Shown: positions 1-8,615 of the stretch, one piece after another
Layout: the number at the start of each line of letters is the position of its first letter
How positions within the stretch are numbered: the stretch's first letter is position 1
Source of the DNA: JANOQP01 sp044227705
GTDB lineage: Bacteria; Bacteroidota; Bacteroidia; Chitinophagales; Saprospiraceae
Direction of reading: 5' to 3'
Assembly: GCA_044227705.1 (NCBI GenBank)
Contig: JBGAWE010000035.1
Location: forward strand, 1-26,796
DNA: 26,796 bases
Notes under the pieces: generated by a model
Databases searched by the model: none
What the model saw: the letters and a program-made list of their open reading frames with translations, nothing else
What the model was told of the DNA's origin: nothing
Program-made: the position numbers and the translations under genes

Positions 1-32
1 GGCCGTTGCTGGCGCGGACGCCAACAACGGCC
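1..32 (-). terminator. Possible terminator hairpin at window edge
   Basis: Bases 1-12 and 21-32 form a 12-bp stem with one mismatch around an 8-base loop. It lies about 20 bases beyond the stop of the leftward GWxTD gene, where a terminator would be expected. The U-tract would fall outside the window, so this cannot be confirmed. Confidence 0.35.
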
Positions 33-51
33 AAATTCGTGTTCAAACCGC

Positions 52-1509
52 CTAAAAATCGGACATGAACTCCGCCGCCCGCCGGTTAACGTTGCGCTGC
101 ACACCGGTGCCGTCGATGATGTCGCCGTCCGTCCAGTCGTTGGGCGTGTTCTTGTAGAGCTGCCGCTGCCAGCGCGGGTTGTTGAACTCGCCCCGCGCGT
201 TCGAGTGGAGGAGGATGTAGTCGCCCGGCGTGAGCGAAGGGTTGTAGAAAAGGAACTTGACGAGCGCCTGCCGGGTCGCCGGGAAGTCGTTGTAGACCCA
301 GATTTCATAGGGCGGCGCGGTGGGGTCGTCCTCGACGGAGAGGATGTCCGACGGTTTGCCGTATTTCAAATAGCGCAGGCCCCGGTCGGTCTCGAAGCCG
401 TAGCCGAAGCCGCTGCGGTAGGTCACGTCGATTTGCCGGGCGAGGGCCATGTAGTCGTCGTAGGCGGTCTTTGGCGCGGACGGGTTTTGTTTTGCCCAAT
501 AATTGAACAAAAACAGGCGCATTGCCGCCGGGTCGGCCCGTTTCAGGATGTCGCTGTGGACCTGTGTCTCGTCGCCCTCGAGCTTCGGCAGGAGCGCGCG
601 GAGGCTGTACTTGAGGTCGTCGGCAGAGAGGTCTTTGACGAACCCCTTGTCCGCCACCTCTTGGGTGACCAGTTCGAAGGGCCTGTCGACCGCCGGGTTC
701 GACCGTTGGAAATCGACGCTCTTGGCAGCGAGCAGCTCATTGGCGCGGTTGCGCACCTCTGTGGTGAGGCGGTAGTCGCCGCTGCCCAGCTTCGAGATGT
801 CCATCTGGACGAGCAGCACCTCGATGGGCGACGGTTTGCAGCGGCGGTTGCCGATGGCGGCGAGGTCGGCCTTCCCGTTCGCGTCGATATGTTCGATGAA
901 ATACCTGACGAGGTATTCGTCGGCCGGCTGGCGGTCGCTGTGCACGATTTCTTGGTAGAAAATCAGCCGCGTCGAGTTCTTCTGAAAAAAGCGGAAGGGG
1001 AGCGGCTCAAGGTAGTAGCCGTTTTTGACGAACGGGCTGCCCGTCGACTCGTCGGGCCGGTAGCCGCCGACGAGCACCGGCTGGCTGACGAAGAGCCGGT
1101 CGGGCGCGGCATCGACCGAGATTTTTTGGGTGAAACGGGCCGTTTCGCCCGCCTTTTGCAGGTCCGAAAACTGGATGTCGAGCGTGTAGTCGCCTCCCGC
1201 CACGTTGAACCGGCGGATGTCGAGCAAGGCGACCGGATAGAGCGTCGTCGGGCTGTTGAGGGCGTATTTTTCGGCCAAAACAACGGTTTCGCCCTGTTTC
1301 AAAAGGAGGACGGCCTCAACGGAGGCGCTCATTTTGACATGCGCCGAATCGACCCAATGGTAGATTTTCGGGTCGGCGGCGATCTCGATTTGCACTTCGA
1401 GGTAGGCCTTCCCGTCGGGCGTCTGGTAGACGGTCGGGCAGACGCCCGCATCAAGGGCGCGGGCAGCCGTCGCGGAAATTGCGAAAAGGAGGACGAGGAG
1501 ATTTTTCAT
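52..1509 (-). CDS. GWxTD domain-containing secreted protein
   Basis: The 485-residue protein starts at ATG with a signal peptide (about residues 1-18, hydrophobic LLVLLFAISATAARA). The C-terminal third (about residues 345-470) matches the GWxTD domain of Bacteroidota. It has G-F-E-T-D-R-G at 371-377, followed by the LKYGKPSDI segment, then YEIWVYN and a beta-rich tail ending in GDYILLHS. The family's namesake tryptophan is phenylalanine here. Residues about 25-270 look beta-rich, as in other family members that carry an N-terminal Ig-like region. The function of GWxTD proteins is not established; a periplasmic or outer-membrane location is inferred from the signal peptide. The upstream region is shared divergently with the membrane protein at 1764. 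Family assignment is fairly sure. Confidence 0.85.
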   Translation of the reverse strand: MKNLLVLLFAISATAARALDAGVCPTVYQTPDGKAYLEVQIEIAADPKIYHWVDSAHVKMSASVEAVLLLKQGETVVLAEKYALNSPTTLYPVALLDIRRFNVAGGDYTLDIQFSDLQKAGETARFTQKISVDAAPDRLFVSQPVLVGGYRPDESTGSPFVKNGYYLEPLPFRFFQKNSTRLIFYQEIVHSDRQPADEYLVRYFIEHIDANGKADLAAIGNRRCKPSPIEVLLVQMDISKLGSGDYRLTTEVRNRANELLAAKSVDFQRSNPAVDRPFELVTQEVADKGFVKDLSADDLKYSLRALLPKLEGDETQVHSDILKRADPAAMRLFLFNYWAKQNPSAPKTAYDDYMALARQIDVTYRSGFGYGFETDRGLRYLKYGKPSDILSVEDDPTAPPYEIWVYNDFPATRQALVKFLFYNPSLTPGDYILLHSNARGEFNNPRWQRQLYKNTPNDWTDGDIIDGTGVQRNVNRRAAEFMSDF

Positions 1510-1689
1510 AACAGCGAAGATTTTGTTGCGGACAAAGGAGCGGCGGTCCGACCGTCGGCAAAAGCCGAGTTTTGAGCAAAAGTCAGGTTTCCAACTCCAT
1601 AATTTTCATTGAATAACAGGGGCATCGGGCTTTTGTCCGCAACTGTCCTGCAATTGTCCGGTCGGGTCTGGCGGCTATTGAAAAAAAGG

Positions 1690-1722
1690 CTTGCCTGAAT
1701 AGACTCGCCCGTTTTAGCTTTG
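1690..1722 (+). promoter_or_regulatory. Bacteroidota-type promoter for the membrane protein/wHTH genes
   Basis: TAGCTTTG at 1715-1722 matches the TAnnTTTG -7 element of Bacteroidota. A CTTG at 1690-1693 lies 21 bases upstream, where the TTTG -33 element is expected. The predicted start is about 1729, giving a leader of about 35 bases before the ATG at 1764. The rest of the 254-base divergent gap (1510-1763) shows no other clear signal. Confidence 0.45.
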
Positions 1723-1763
1723 CCCTGCAAAGTCCTTTTATTAAAAACAACGCGACCACCGCC

Positions 1764-2438
1764 ATGCTCGACCCGTCCGCCGACCCCCGCCAACAGCAGC
1801 AGCAACACCTTGAAACCCTCGGACAAATCCGCGACCTGATGGCCGAGAGCACGCGCTTTTTGAGCTTGAGCGGGCTGTCGGGCGTTTGGGCGGGTGCCTG
1901 TGCGCTCGTCGGCGCGTGGCTCGCGCATGGGCGGTTGCACGGCGACCGGGGCTACGGCCACGCCGACCTTGAAAACCTCCGCGATGCTGCACAGGACCCG
2001 GCCGCCGCCGATGCGACGACGCGCTACCTTGTCGCTGTTGCGCTCGGGGTGCTGGTCGTGGCACTGACAGGCGGCATCTTTTTCACGACAAGAAAGGCCC
2101 AGCTGGCGGGGAAGACCGTCTGGAACCGGGCCTCGCGGCGGCTCCTCGGCGCGCTCGCTGTGCCGTTGGCGGCGGGCGGCGTGTTCTGCGCGGCCCTTCT
2201 CTGGCACCGGCTGCCCGGCCTCGTGGCCCCGGCGACGCTCGTTTTTTATGGTCTTGCGCTCGTCGGCGCGGCGCGGCTGACGGTGCGCGACGTGCGTTCC
2301 CTCGGCCTCTGCCAAGTCGCGCTGGGGCTGGTCGGCTGCTTCCGGCCTGGGTTCAGCCTCGAGCTTTGGGCCGTCGGGTTTGGGCTGCTGCACGTCGTCT
2401 ATGGGGGGCTGATGTGGTGGAAGTACGAACGCGCTTAA
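1764..2438 (+). CDS. Multi-pass membrane protein, paired with a winged-helix regulator
   Basis: I do not recognise a named function. The 224-residue protein begins with a polar, glutamine-rich stretch (residues 8-15), then about six hydrophobic segments near 33-54, 88-108, 127-146, 153-172, 178-195 and 200-217, ending in a short basic tail. It is therefore an integral membrane protein of the inner membrane. It lies 61 bases before a small winged-helix regulator on the same strand, with a promoter-like TAnnTTTG upstream, so the two are probably one transcript. Membrane proteins of this kind encoded beside a PF13601-like regulator recur in Bacteroidota. A sensor or effector controlled by the regulator is an inference only. 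Confidence 0.8.
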   Translation: MLDPSADPRQQQQQHLETLGQIRDLMAESTRFLSLSGLSGVWAGACALVGAWLAHGRLHGDRGYGHADLENLRDAAQDPAAADATTRYLVAVALGVLVVALTGGIFFTTRKAQLAGKTVWNRASRRLLGALAVPLAAGGVFCAALLWHRLPGLVAPATLVFYGLALVGAARLTVRDVRSLGLCQVALGLVGCFRPGFSLELWAVGFGLLHVVYGGLMWWKYERA

Positions 2439-2499
2439 CGGCAAAATCAACAGGCAAAAGCCAGATAATCACCGCCCAGAACCCGTCAACTCAACAAAA

Positions 2500-2802
2500 A
2501 TGGACTTCCTCACCCAACTCAACTCGGCCTTCGACCACCGCAACCGGCTCGGCATCATGTCCGTCCTGATGGTCAACGAGTGGGTGGACTACACGACCCT
2601 CAAAAGCCTCCTCGACCTCACGGACGGCAACCTCGCCAGCCACCTCCGCGCACTGGAGAACATCGAGTTCATCGAGATGAAAAAACAGTTCGTCGGTCGC
2701 CGTCCGCAGACGACCTACAAGGTCACCGAGGCCGGCCGCACGGCGTTCAACAACCACCTCGATGGACTGGAGAAGCTCCTCAACGCGGGGCGGAAAACTT
2801 GA
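2500..2802 (+). CDS. Winged-helix transcriptional regulator (PF13601-like)
   Basis: The 100-residue protein is a single winged-helix DNA-binding domain. Helix 1 covers about residues 4-26, helix 2 about 31-39, and the recognition helix about 42-54 (TDGNLASHLRALE). The wing runs about 58-75 (F-I-E-M-K-K-Q-F-V-G-R-R-P-Q-T-T-Y) and is followed by a C-terminal dimerisation helix (77-96). The pattern fits the MarR/ArsR-like 'winged helix DNA-binding domain' family, which lacks a separate ligand domain. No metal-binding cysteine cluster is present. It follows the six-segment membrane protein and is probably co-transcribed with it. Autoregulation is plausible, but no operator is visible. Confidence 0.85.
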   Translation: MDFLTQLNSAFDHRNRLGIMSVLMVNEWVDYTTLKSLLDLTDGNLASHLRALENIEFIEMKKQFVGRRPQTTYKVTEAGRTAFNNHLDGLEKLLNAGRKT

Positions 2803-2882
2803 GCCGCAGATGATTGGAGGCGTTTTTGCCGTTCAACCCGCGATGTGCTCCCCGATTTCGATTCAACCATTCTTCCAAAAAC

Positions 2883-3620
2883 ATGACTTTCAGGCAAATC
2901 TTCCGCGACGAGCGGCATTTCCAGCTCTTCCAAATCCTTGCCGCCAGCAGCCTTTTTGGGGTGATGATGGTCGGCATCCGCCTGCGGCTCAACATCGACG
3001 GCTGGTATTTCCCCATCTCCAAGAACGGCCTCGCTTGGCAGCGCGGGCCGATGTTCTTATTCCTCGTCTGGAACCTCGCCCTGGCCTGGATTCCCTATTT
3101 CCTTGCCCAGTTCCTCCGGTTTTCGGAGAAAAAGGGGAGGCCGACGCTCGTCTCGCTCGGGCTGCTGGGGGCATGGCTGCTTTTTTTCCCCAACGCGCCC
3201 TACCTCGTCACCGACCTTTTGCACCTGCGCCCGAAGCCGCCAGTGCCGCACTGGTTTGACCTGATGCTGCTCTTCTCGTTCGCCTGCACGGGCCTGATGC
3301 TTGGGCTGCTCTCCCTCTATGAGGTCCAAAAATTCATGCGGAAACACCTCGCCGAGGCGCAGGTCTGGGCGGCGACGGTCGGCATCGCCTTCCTCGGCGG
3401 CTTCGGCGTCTGGCTAGGCCGCTATCAGCGATGGAACTCGTGGGACATCATCGTGCGGCCGGTCACGCTGTTGAAAGACACTTTTTGGGATCTCCACTAC
3501 CCGAAGGCTTTTGCCAAGATGGCCGCCGTGTCGTTGATGCTGACCGTCTTTTTGCTGATGGGATATTTGCTGCTCCTGACCCTTCTGGGAGAACGACGGC
3601 AGAACCTTGACCGTGAGTGA
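2883..3620 (+). CDS. DUF1361 domain-containing membrane protein
   Basis: The 245-residue integral membrane protein has about six transmembrane segments (near 17-34, 57-78, 88-105, 126-147, 162-178, 213-236). It carries the DUF1361 signatures FFPNAPYLVTDLLHL at 101-115 and WLGRYQRWNSWDI at 177-189. The molecular function of the family is unknown. I chose ATG at 2883. An in-frame TTG at 2814 would add 23 residues of polar, arginine-rich sequence ahead of the first membrane segment and is less likely. The gene sits 80 bases after the winged-helix gene on the same strand, so it may belong to that transcript. It converges on the small secreted protein gene at 3698. Confidence 0.88.
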   Translation: MTFRQIFRDERHFQLFQILAASSLFGVMMVGIRLRLNIDGWYFPISKNGLAWQRGPMFLFLVWNLALAWIPYFLAQFLRFSEKKGRPTLVSLGLLGAWLLFFPNAPYLVTDLLHLRPKPPVPHWFDLMLLFSFACTGLMLGLLSLYEVQKFMRKHLAEAQVWAATVGIAFLGGFGVWLGRYQRWNSWDIIVRPVTLLKDTFWDLHYPKAFAKMAAVSLMLTVFLLMGYLLLLTLLGERRQNLDRE

Positions 3621-3697
3621 TGAAAGATGCAGCAATGAGCCGAGCTGCATGGATGTCAACGATTTGTCGCGATCGAATCGCCCTTTGCCATTAAAAA

Positions 3698-4156
3698 CTA
3701 CGCTCTCGGCGTCTGCTTTTCCAGCAAGACGGTTCCCGGCGGGCAGTCGCCCTTTTCCGATTTGCCGCCCCAGCTCCCTTCCATGACGAGGGTCTGGATG
3801 TCGCCCTCTTTCTCCTTCACCGTCAGGCGCATCGTGTTGAGGCACCAGAAATAGCCGGGTATCTCCGATTTTTCAATAAAGGCCACCTCCGCCAGTTCGA
3901 CGTTGCCCGACTTGTCCATCGTGCCTTTTATCTCCTTTTTGGCCCATTTGTCGCCCCAGTGGACGGTTGTGTGGCCGCTTATCTTCTTCCCTTGCTTGTA
4001 CAGTCGCATCTCGATTTTGAACTCGTTGGTGATGCCGTACTCGTTTTTTTGCATGAGAATGCCCTCCCAGATGCCGTCGAACTTGCTCTGTGCGGCGGCC
4101 AGCTCGGGCAGCAGGGCGAGGAGGATCGGAAAGGCCAAGAGACGGAGCGATTTCAT
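3698..4156 (-). CDS. Small secreted protein of unknown function
   Basis: The 152-residue protein starts with a clear signal peptide (MKSLRLLAFPILLALLPELAAA, predicted cleavage before Q23). The mature part opens with KFDGIWEG and has alternating beta-strand patterns (FKIEMRLYKQGKKISGHTTV), suggesting a small beta-barrel or lipocalin-like fold. It has two cysteines (in FWCLNTM and GDCPPG) that could form a disulphide. I chose ATG 4156 because the signal peptide starts there. An upstream in-frame start near 4282 would prepend 42 residues without sense as an export signal. I do not recognise a family. It is transcribed alone, divergent from the glucosaminidase. Confidence 0.75.
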   Translation of the reverse strand: MKSLRLLAFPILLALLPELAAAQSKFDGIWEGILMQKNEYGITNEFKIEMRLYKQGKKISGHTTVHWGDKWAKKEIKGTMDKSGNVELAEVAFIEKSEIPGYFWCLNTMRLTVKEKEGDIQTLVMEGSWGGKSEKGDCPPGTVLLEKQTPRA

Positions 4157-4385
4157 GGCCGAAAGGTAGCCACGCACGGCCGCGCGGCGAGTCGGAGAGG
4201 GCAACTTTAACCAACCCGCCGGCTTGGTCTCGAGGGTTGATGGACGAACCGGTGGATTTGCCCCCAATAAATTTCCGCTCACAGAGGAACACGGGCTCCC
4301 AATTTCCAGAATGGTGAATCTTTACGCAATCCAATCACCCCGAGCAAACCGCCGATTTGCATTCACGCGCTAAACTTTCCGATTG

Positions 4386-4991
4386 ATGACTCCGCTCGAA
4401 TTCGTCCAGCAGTTCTACCCCCACGCCGATAAGGTCGAAAAGGAGACCGGCCTCCCCGCGCTTTTCGTCGTCGCCCAATCGGCGCTCGAAACGGGCTGGG
4501 GCAAGTCCGTCGCAGGCAACAACATGTTCGGCGTGAAAGGAACCGGCCGGAACCCGGAGCGCGAACAGCTCGTCCTGACGACCGAGTTCCTCTCGACCCC
4601 GAACCAGAAATTCCCCGAGATTTTGAGCATCGAGGAGCGCATCCCCGGCAAGCGGTGGAAGTACACCGTCCGCGACTGGTTTAGGAAGTACGACTCGCCC
4701 GCCGACTCCTTCGCCGACCACGCCGTCGTGCTGAAAGCCGACCGATACAAGCCGGCGTGGCAGTTCGCCATGAACTCCGCCAACCCCAGCCCGGTCGATT
4801 TCGGCCGAGCCGTCGCCCGGGCCGGTTACGCGACCGCGCCGAACTACGAGGAGCAAATCGTCGCCATGATCGACTCCGTGAAAAGGCGGCTGACGAAGGA
4901 CGGCAAGCCCCGCGCCATCAACCCGCCCGCCGCGAAGACCGAACTGGAGAGCTTCAAGATCCGCTTTAGCGACAAGGACGCAGATGAGTGA
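4386..4991 (+). CDS. Glucosaminidase-domain protein (GH73/FlgJ-like)
   Basis: The 201-residue protein has an N-terminal mannosyl-glycoprotein endo-beta-N-acetylglucosaminidase domain (PF01832 type). The segment AQSALETGWGKS at 30-41 carries the probable catalytic Glu35, followed by NNMFGVKG at 45-52 and the C-terminal RAGYATAPNY at 145-154. Such enzymes cleave the glycan strands of peptidoglycan between GlcNAc and MurNAc. There is no signal peptide and no LysM or SPOR cell-wall domain, which is unusual for a housekeeping Bacteroidota hydrolase. Export would need another route or an unannotated start. ATG 4386 is preferred over the adjacent TTG at 4383. Its stop overlaps a possible GTG start of the next gene. 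Confidence 0.88.
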   Translation: MTPLEFVQQFYPHADKVEKETGLPALFVVAQSALETGWGKSVAGNNMFGVKGTGRNPEREQLVLTTEFLSTPNQKFPEILSIEERIPGKRWKYTVRDWFRKYDSPADSFADHAVVLKADRYKPAWQFAMNSANPSPVDFGRAVARAGYATAPNYEEQIVAMIDSVKRRLTKDGKPRAINPPAAKTELESFKIRFSDKDADE

Positions 4992-5041
4992 AGCGGCTGG
5001 CCGCCGGGTATTTTTGCCCCAGTTTCGAAAACTGGTTTCCC

Positions 5042-8000
5042 ATGAGAGTCTCTGCCCGACTTCTGTTCCCCTTTTTCATTGCTGCCTCGGCTGGCTTGCT
5101 TCTCATCGAACGGGAAGAAATCGAAACTGACGGCGGCCCCTCCGCCGAGCCTTCCGACCATTTCGACCGGGTGAGGAGCTGGCCCGACCGCGCCTTCTCG
5201 CCCGAGGCTTACGCCGAAAAGGGCCGCCTCGCCGCCCAGATTTCAACCGACAGAAACGACCCCTGTCAGTTTCAGGCCGAGTGGAAGCAGCAGGGGCCGG
5301 GCAACATCGCCGGCCGCTGCAACGTCATCAAGGCCAGCCCGACCGATCCCAATTTGCTCCTCGCCGGTTTCGCCACGGGCGGCATCTACAAAAGCACCGA
5401 CGGCGGCTCGAACTGGAAATTCGTCTCCGGCAACCTGCCCAACGCCTTTGCCGTCTCCGATTTCGCCTTCTCTCCGACGGCCCCCGCGACGGTCTGGGCC
5501 GCGCTCGGAGATGCCAACATCTCCATCTTCCCCTCGCCCAACGGCGGCATTTTGAAAAGCACCGACGCTGGCGAGACGTGGCAACTGACCTCCGCGCAGC
5601 CCGGCGCGGTCGTCAACGCGAAGCTCTTTGCGCACCCCTCCAACGCGGGCGAGGTTTGGTGGGCAAGCATGGGTTCTCCATTCAAAAGGGACGAAAACCG
5701 GGGCGTCTTCAAAAGCACGGACGGCGGAAAGACCGCCTCGAAAAGCCTTTTTGCCAGCGACCAGGCGGGCGGCATCGACCTTGTCGTGAACCCGCAGAAC
5801 CCGCTCGTCATGTTCGCCGCGACCTGGGACCGGATTCGCTCGAACACCGAGAGCCTCATCGGCGGCCCTGGCACGAAAATCTGGCGGACGACCGACGGCG
5901 GGCAAAACTGGACGAAGCTCGGCGGCGGCCTCCCGGCTTTCACGACGAGCAGGCCCGGCTTGATTATGTCGCCGACGAACCCGCAGAAACTCTTTGCCGT
6001 CTTCGCCGACTCGACGGCGCACTTCCTCGGGATCTGGAAAACCACGAACGGCGGCGACAATTGGGCGCCCATCAACACGAGCGGGCTGGCGACGGCCTTC
6101 GTCGATTTCGGCTGGTATTTCGGCAAAATCCGGCTCGACCCGGCGAACGACGAGCGGCTCTACGTCCTCGGATTGAACATCTATAAAAGGTCGCTGCCGG
6201 ACAACGGCTTCGGGACGGACGTGACAGTTCACTCCGACGTCCACGATTTGCTTTTCCGGGCGGACGGTTCGCGGCTCGTCGGCTGCGACGGCGGCATCTA
6301 TCGAATCCCAGCCGGGTCGGCAACCTCGACACGGGTGGCGGGCATCCCAACGACCCAGTTTTACCACATCGGCTGGAGTCCGCACCTGCCGAACGATTAC
6401 TTCGGCGGGGCGCAGGACAACGGCACGATGCGCGGCCGGGCGGCGATTTTCAACGCCTGGCCGTCGGTCTACGGTGGCGACGGCTTCCGGGTGGCCTTCC
6501 ACCCGACGGACTCGAAGACCTATTATTTCGAGACGCAAAACGGCGCGATTGCCGGAACGAGCAACGGCGGCCAATCGTGGAATTCCGGCACCACCGCACT
6601 CGGCTCCGGCGACCGGACGAACTGGGACACTCCTTTTATTATCAGCCCGCACGACCCGGCAACGCTCTATGCCGGGACGTTTCGGCTTTACAAAAACACC
6701 ACCGGGCCGCTCCTCGACTGGCAGCCGATTTCAGACGACCTGACCGATGGCAACATTTTCGGGGCGCGTTTCCACACGATTTCGGCGGTCGATGAAAGCC
6801 CGCTCGAGGCCGGTCGGCTGGCCGTTGGGACCTCCGACGGGAACGTTTGGGTGAAAACCCCGCAGGGCGCTTGGACGAACGTGACCGCCGGGCTGCCCGA
6901 CCGGTACGTGACGCAGGTCAAGTGGTCGGCGGTGAAAAAGGACAGGCTTTTCGTCAGCGTCAGCGGCTACCGGGAGGGCGAGACGGAGGCCAAACTTTTC
7001 CGCAGCGAGAACCTCGGCGCGACTTGGGTGGATTTGATAAGCAGCAATTTCGCCTACCTGCCGGTCAACGACTTCATCCCGCTGCCAGGCTCGGCCGACT
7101 CGGTGCTGCTCGTGGCGACGGATTTCAACGTCTACAAATGGACGGCGGCGGGCGGCAAGCCGGTCGGCAAGACGCTGTTCAACTTCCCGGTTTTTGACCT
7201 CGAACTCGACCCAGTGAACAAGCAACTTGTCGCCGGGACATGGGGGCGAGGCATCTGGACTTACCCGCTCGACTCCTTGTTTTTGGAGGAAATGGCGGAA
7301 AGGAAGGCGACCGTCACGGTAAAAAACCCGCTGGGCAAGGAGGTTCCGGGCGTTTCAATCAGCGGCGATTTCGGGCAAAACGGAGCAAAAACGACCGACG
7401 CGGCGGGCCGTTTCACCGAGAAGACGTTGCCCTGCTCGGAGCGGACGGCACGGGTCTCGAAAAAGACAGGCCCGCTCGAAGGGGTCTCGACGTTCGACCT
7501 CGTGGCCATGTCGAAGCACGTCTTGAACGTCGCGCCGTTCAGCCAGGCGTGGCAGTTCGTCGCGGCCGACATCAACCGAAACAAACAGGTGACGACATTC
7601 GACATCGTGGAGCTGCGGAAGCTAATTTTGGGGATCTACACCGACTTCCCGTCGAACGCTAGCTGGCGTTTTTACCCGAAAAACTTCGCGTTCACCCTCC
7701 CGAACCCAGCCGAGGAAAGCCTGCCGGACAGCATCCGTCAGCTCCTCGCGCCGTCGGCGGACACGACGTTCTTCGAGTTCACCGGCGTGAAAATCGGCGA
7801 TGTCACGGGCGACTGGCCCCCCCTCGCGCCCGAGGCGAGCGACCGGCGGCCGATGGAAATCTTTTTGAGAGACCGGGGCTTCGCGGCGGGCGAGGTGTTC
7901 GACGTGGAGTTTTCGGCCTCGGTCGCCGGGCTGGTGGCGGGGCAGTTCACGCTCGGCTTCGACTCGGGGTTTTTGAAAATCGAGTCCGTCGAGCCGCTGC

Positions 8001-8533
8001 TGGCCGGGATGACGGGCGATTGTTTTGGAAAGAACCGGCTGGGCGAGGGGCTTTTGACGGCCAGTTTTTTGCTCGACGGGCCGTTCGGGGTTTCGGAAAA
8101 GATTTGCCGGGTTAGGTTTCGAGCAATGAAAAACGGCCGATTGAAAGCCGCCATCCGATTGGCCGATTGGCCGACCACGAGCATAGGTTTTTCGCCTGAA
8201 GGGGTTGAGAATCAGGCGGTTGTTTCATTTTTGGAAAACCCGGAACCGGGTGGAGAAAAAACGAGCTGGCGGCTTTCTGAAAACCCGATTGGCAGCGGGC
8301 CGGTCTTATTGCTGGCTGAAAACTGGGAGGGGATGCCGGTCGGGCAGCCGGTCGAGGTGTCGGTTTTCGACGCAGCAGGTCGGGTCGTTTTTATTGAAAG
8401 AAGGCGGGGTTTCGAGAATGGACGGCTGCGGTTTTCAACCGAGAAACTCCCGGCGGGCAGCGGCCTCTTTTTTGTGAAAATCAGCACGGGCGGGCGAGTG
8501 GAGACACTGCGGCTCGCCAAAACCGCGACTTGA
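5042..8533 (+). CDS. T9SS-exported BNR/sortilin-like propeller protein with dockerin- and cohesin-like modules
   Basis: The 1163-residue secreted protein starts with a signal peptide (MRVSARLLFPFFIAASAGLLL). About residues 80-750 form a beta-propeller region with repeated Asp-box/BNR motifs of the form [ST]-[TE]-[DN]-x-G-x-x-W, seen near bases 5390, 5558, 5712, 5886, 6040, 6558 and 7003. A carboxypeptidase-regulatory-like segment follows (about 755-805). Next is a dockerin-like pair (about 813-866) whose second loop D-I-N-R-N-K-Q-V-T-T-F-D fits a Ca2+ site, while the first loop is degenerate. A cohesin-like beta domain comes next (about 930-1066). The last 75 residues resemble a type IX secretion sorting domain (VEVSVFDAAGRVVF ... 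LPAGSGLFFVKI). Family precedent suggests a large surface or released protein; its substrate is unknown. GTG at 4988 is an alternative start giving 18 more residues. Confidence 0.87.
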   Translation: MRVSARLLFPFFIAASAGLLLIEREEIETDGGPSAEPSDHFDRVRSWPDRAFSPEAYAEKGRLAAQISTDRNDPCQFQAEWKQQGPGNIAGRCNVIKASPTDPNLLLAGFATGGIYKSTDGGSNWKFVSGNLPNAFAVSDFAFSPTAPATVWAALGDANISIFPSPNGGILKSTDAGETWQLTSAQPGAVVNAKLFAHPSNAGEVWWASMGSPFKRDENRGVFKSTDGGKTASKSLFASDQAGGIDLVVNPQNPLVMFAATWDRIRSNTESLIGGPGTKIWRTTDGGQNWTKLGGGLPAFTTSRPGLIMSPTNPQKLFAVFADSTAHFLGIWKTTNGGDNWAPINTSGLATAFVDFGWYFGKIRLDPANDERLYVLGLNIYKRSLPDNGFGTDVTVHSDVHDLLFRADGSRLVGCDGGIYRIPAGSATSTRVAGIPTTQFYHIGWSPHLPNDYFGGAQDNGTMRGRAAIFNAWPSVYGGDGFRVAFHPTDSKTYYFETQNGAIAGTSNGGQSWNSGTTALGSGDRTNWDTPFIISPHDPATLYAGTFRLYKNTTGPLLDWQPISDDLTDGNIFGARFHTISAVDESPLEAGRLAVGTSDGNVWVKTPQGAWTNVTAGLPDRYVTQVKWSAVKKDRLFVSVSGYREGETEAKLFRSENLGATWVDLISSNFAYLPVNDFIPLPGSADSVLLVATDFNVYKWTAAGGKPVGKTLFNFPVFDLELDPVNKQLVAGTWGRGIWTYPLDSLFLEEMAERKATVTVKNPLGKEVPGVSISGDFGQNGAKTTDAAGRFTEKTLPCSERTARVSKKTGPLEGVSTFDLVAMSKHVLNVAPFSQAWQFVAADINRNKQVTTFDIVELRKLILGIYTDFPSNASWRFYPKNFAFTLPNPAEESLPDSIRQLLAPSADTTFFEFTGVKIGDVTGDWPPLAPEASDRRPMEIFLRDRGFAAGEVFDVEFSASVAGLVAGQFTLGFDSGFLKIESVEPLLAGMTGDCFGKNRLGEGLLTASFLLDGPFGVSEKICRVRFRAMKNGRLKAAIRLADWPTTSIGFSPEGVENQAVVSFLENPEPGGEKTSWRLSENPIGSGPVLLLAENWEGMPVGQPVEVSVFDAAGRVVFIERRRGFENGRLRFSTEKLPAGSGLFFVKISTGGRVETLRLAKTAT

Positions 8534-8563
8534 ACGGCGGCCGCCGACCGGGATCCCAGAAAC

Positions 8564-8600
8564 AAAAAAGCCGAGGCGGATGCGCGCCCCGGCTTTTTTT
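8564..8600. terminator. Bidirectional Rho-independent terminator
   Basis: AAAAAAGCCG at 8564-8573 pairs with CGGCTTTTTT at 8590-8599, with inner GGCG/CGCC pairing. A T-run follows on both strands. It separates the convergent T9SS protein gene and osmC and can serve both. Confidence 0.85.
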
Positions 8601-8615
8601 GTCCCTTTTCACACC

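Noticed and set aside
205..1575. A 456-codon open frame opposite the GWxTD gene
   Set aside because: It is the complement of a GC-rich coding gene; its translation is low-complexity Val/Arg-rich with no domain. The opposite strand has a signal peptide and a recognised domain.
3627..3650. Inverted repeat ATGCAGC/GCTGCAT between convergent genes
   Set aside because: The stem is only 7 bp with a 10-base loop and no T-run on either strand, so it is not a convincing terminator.
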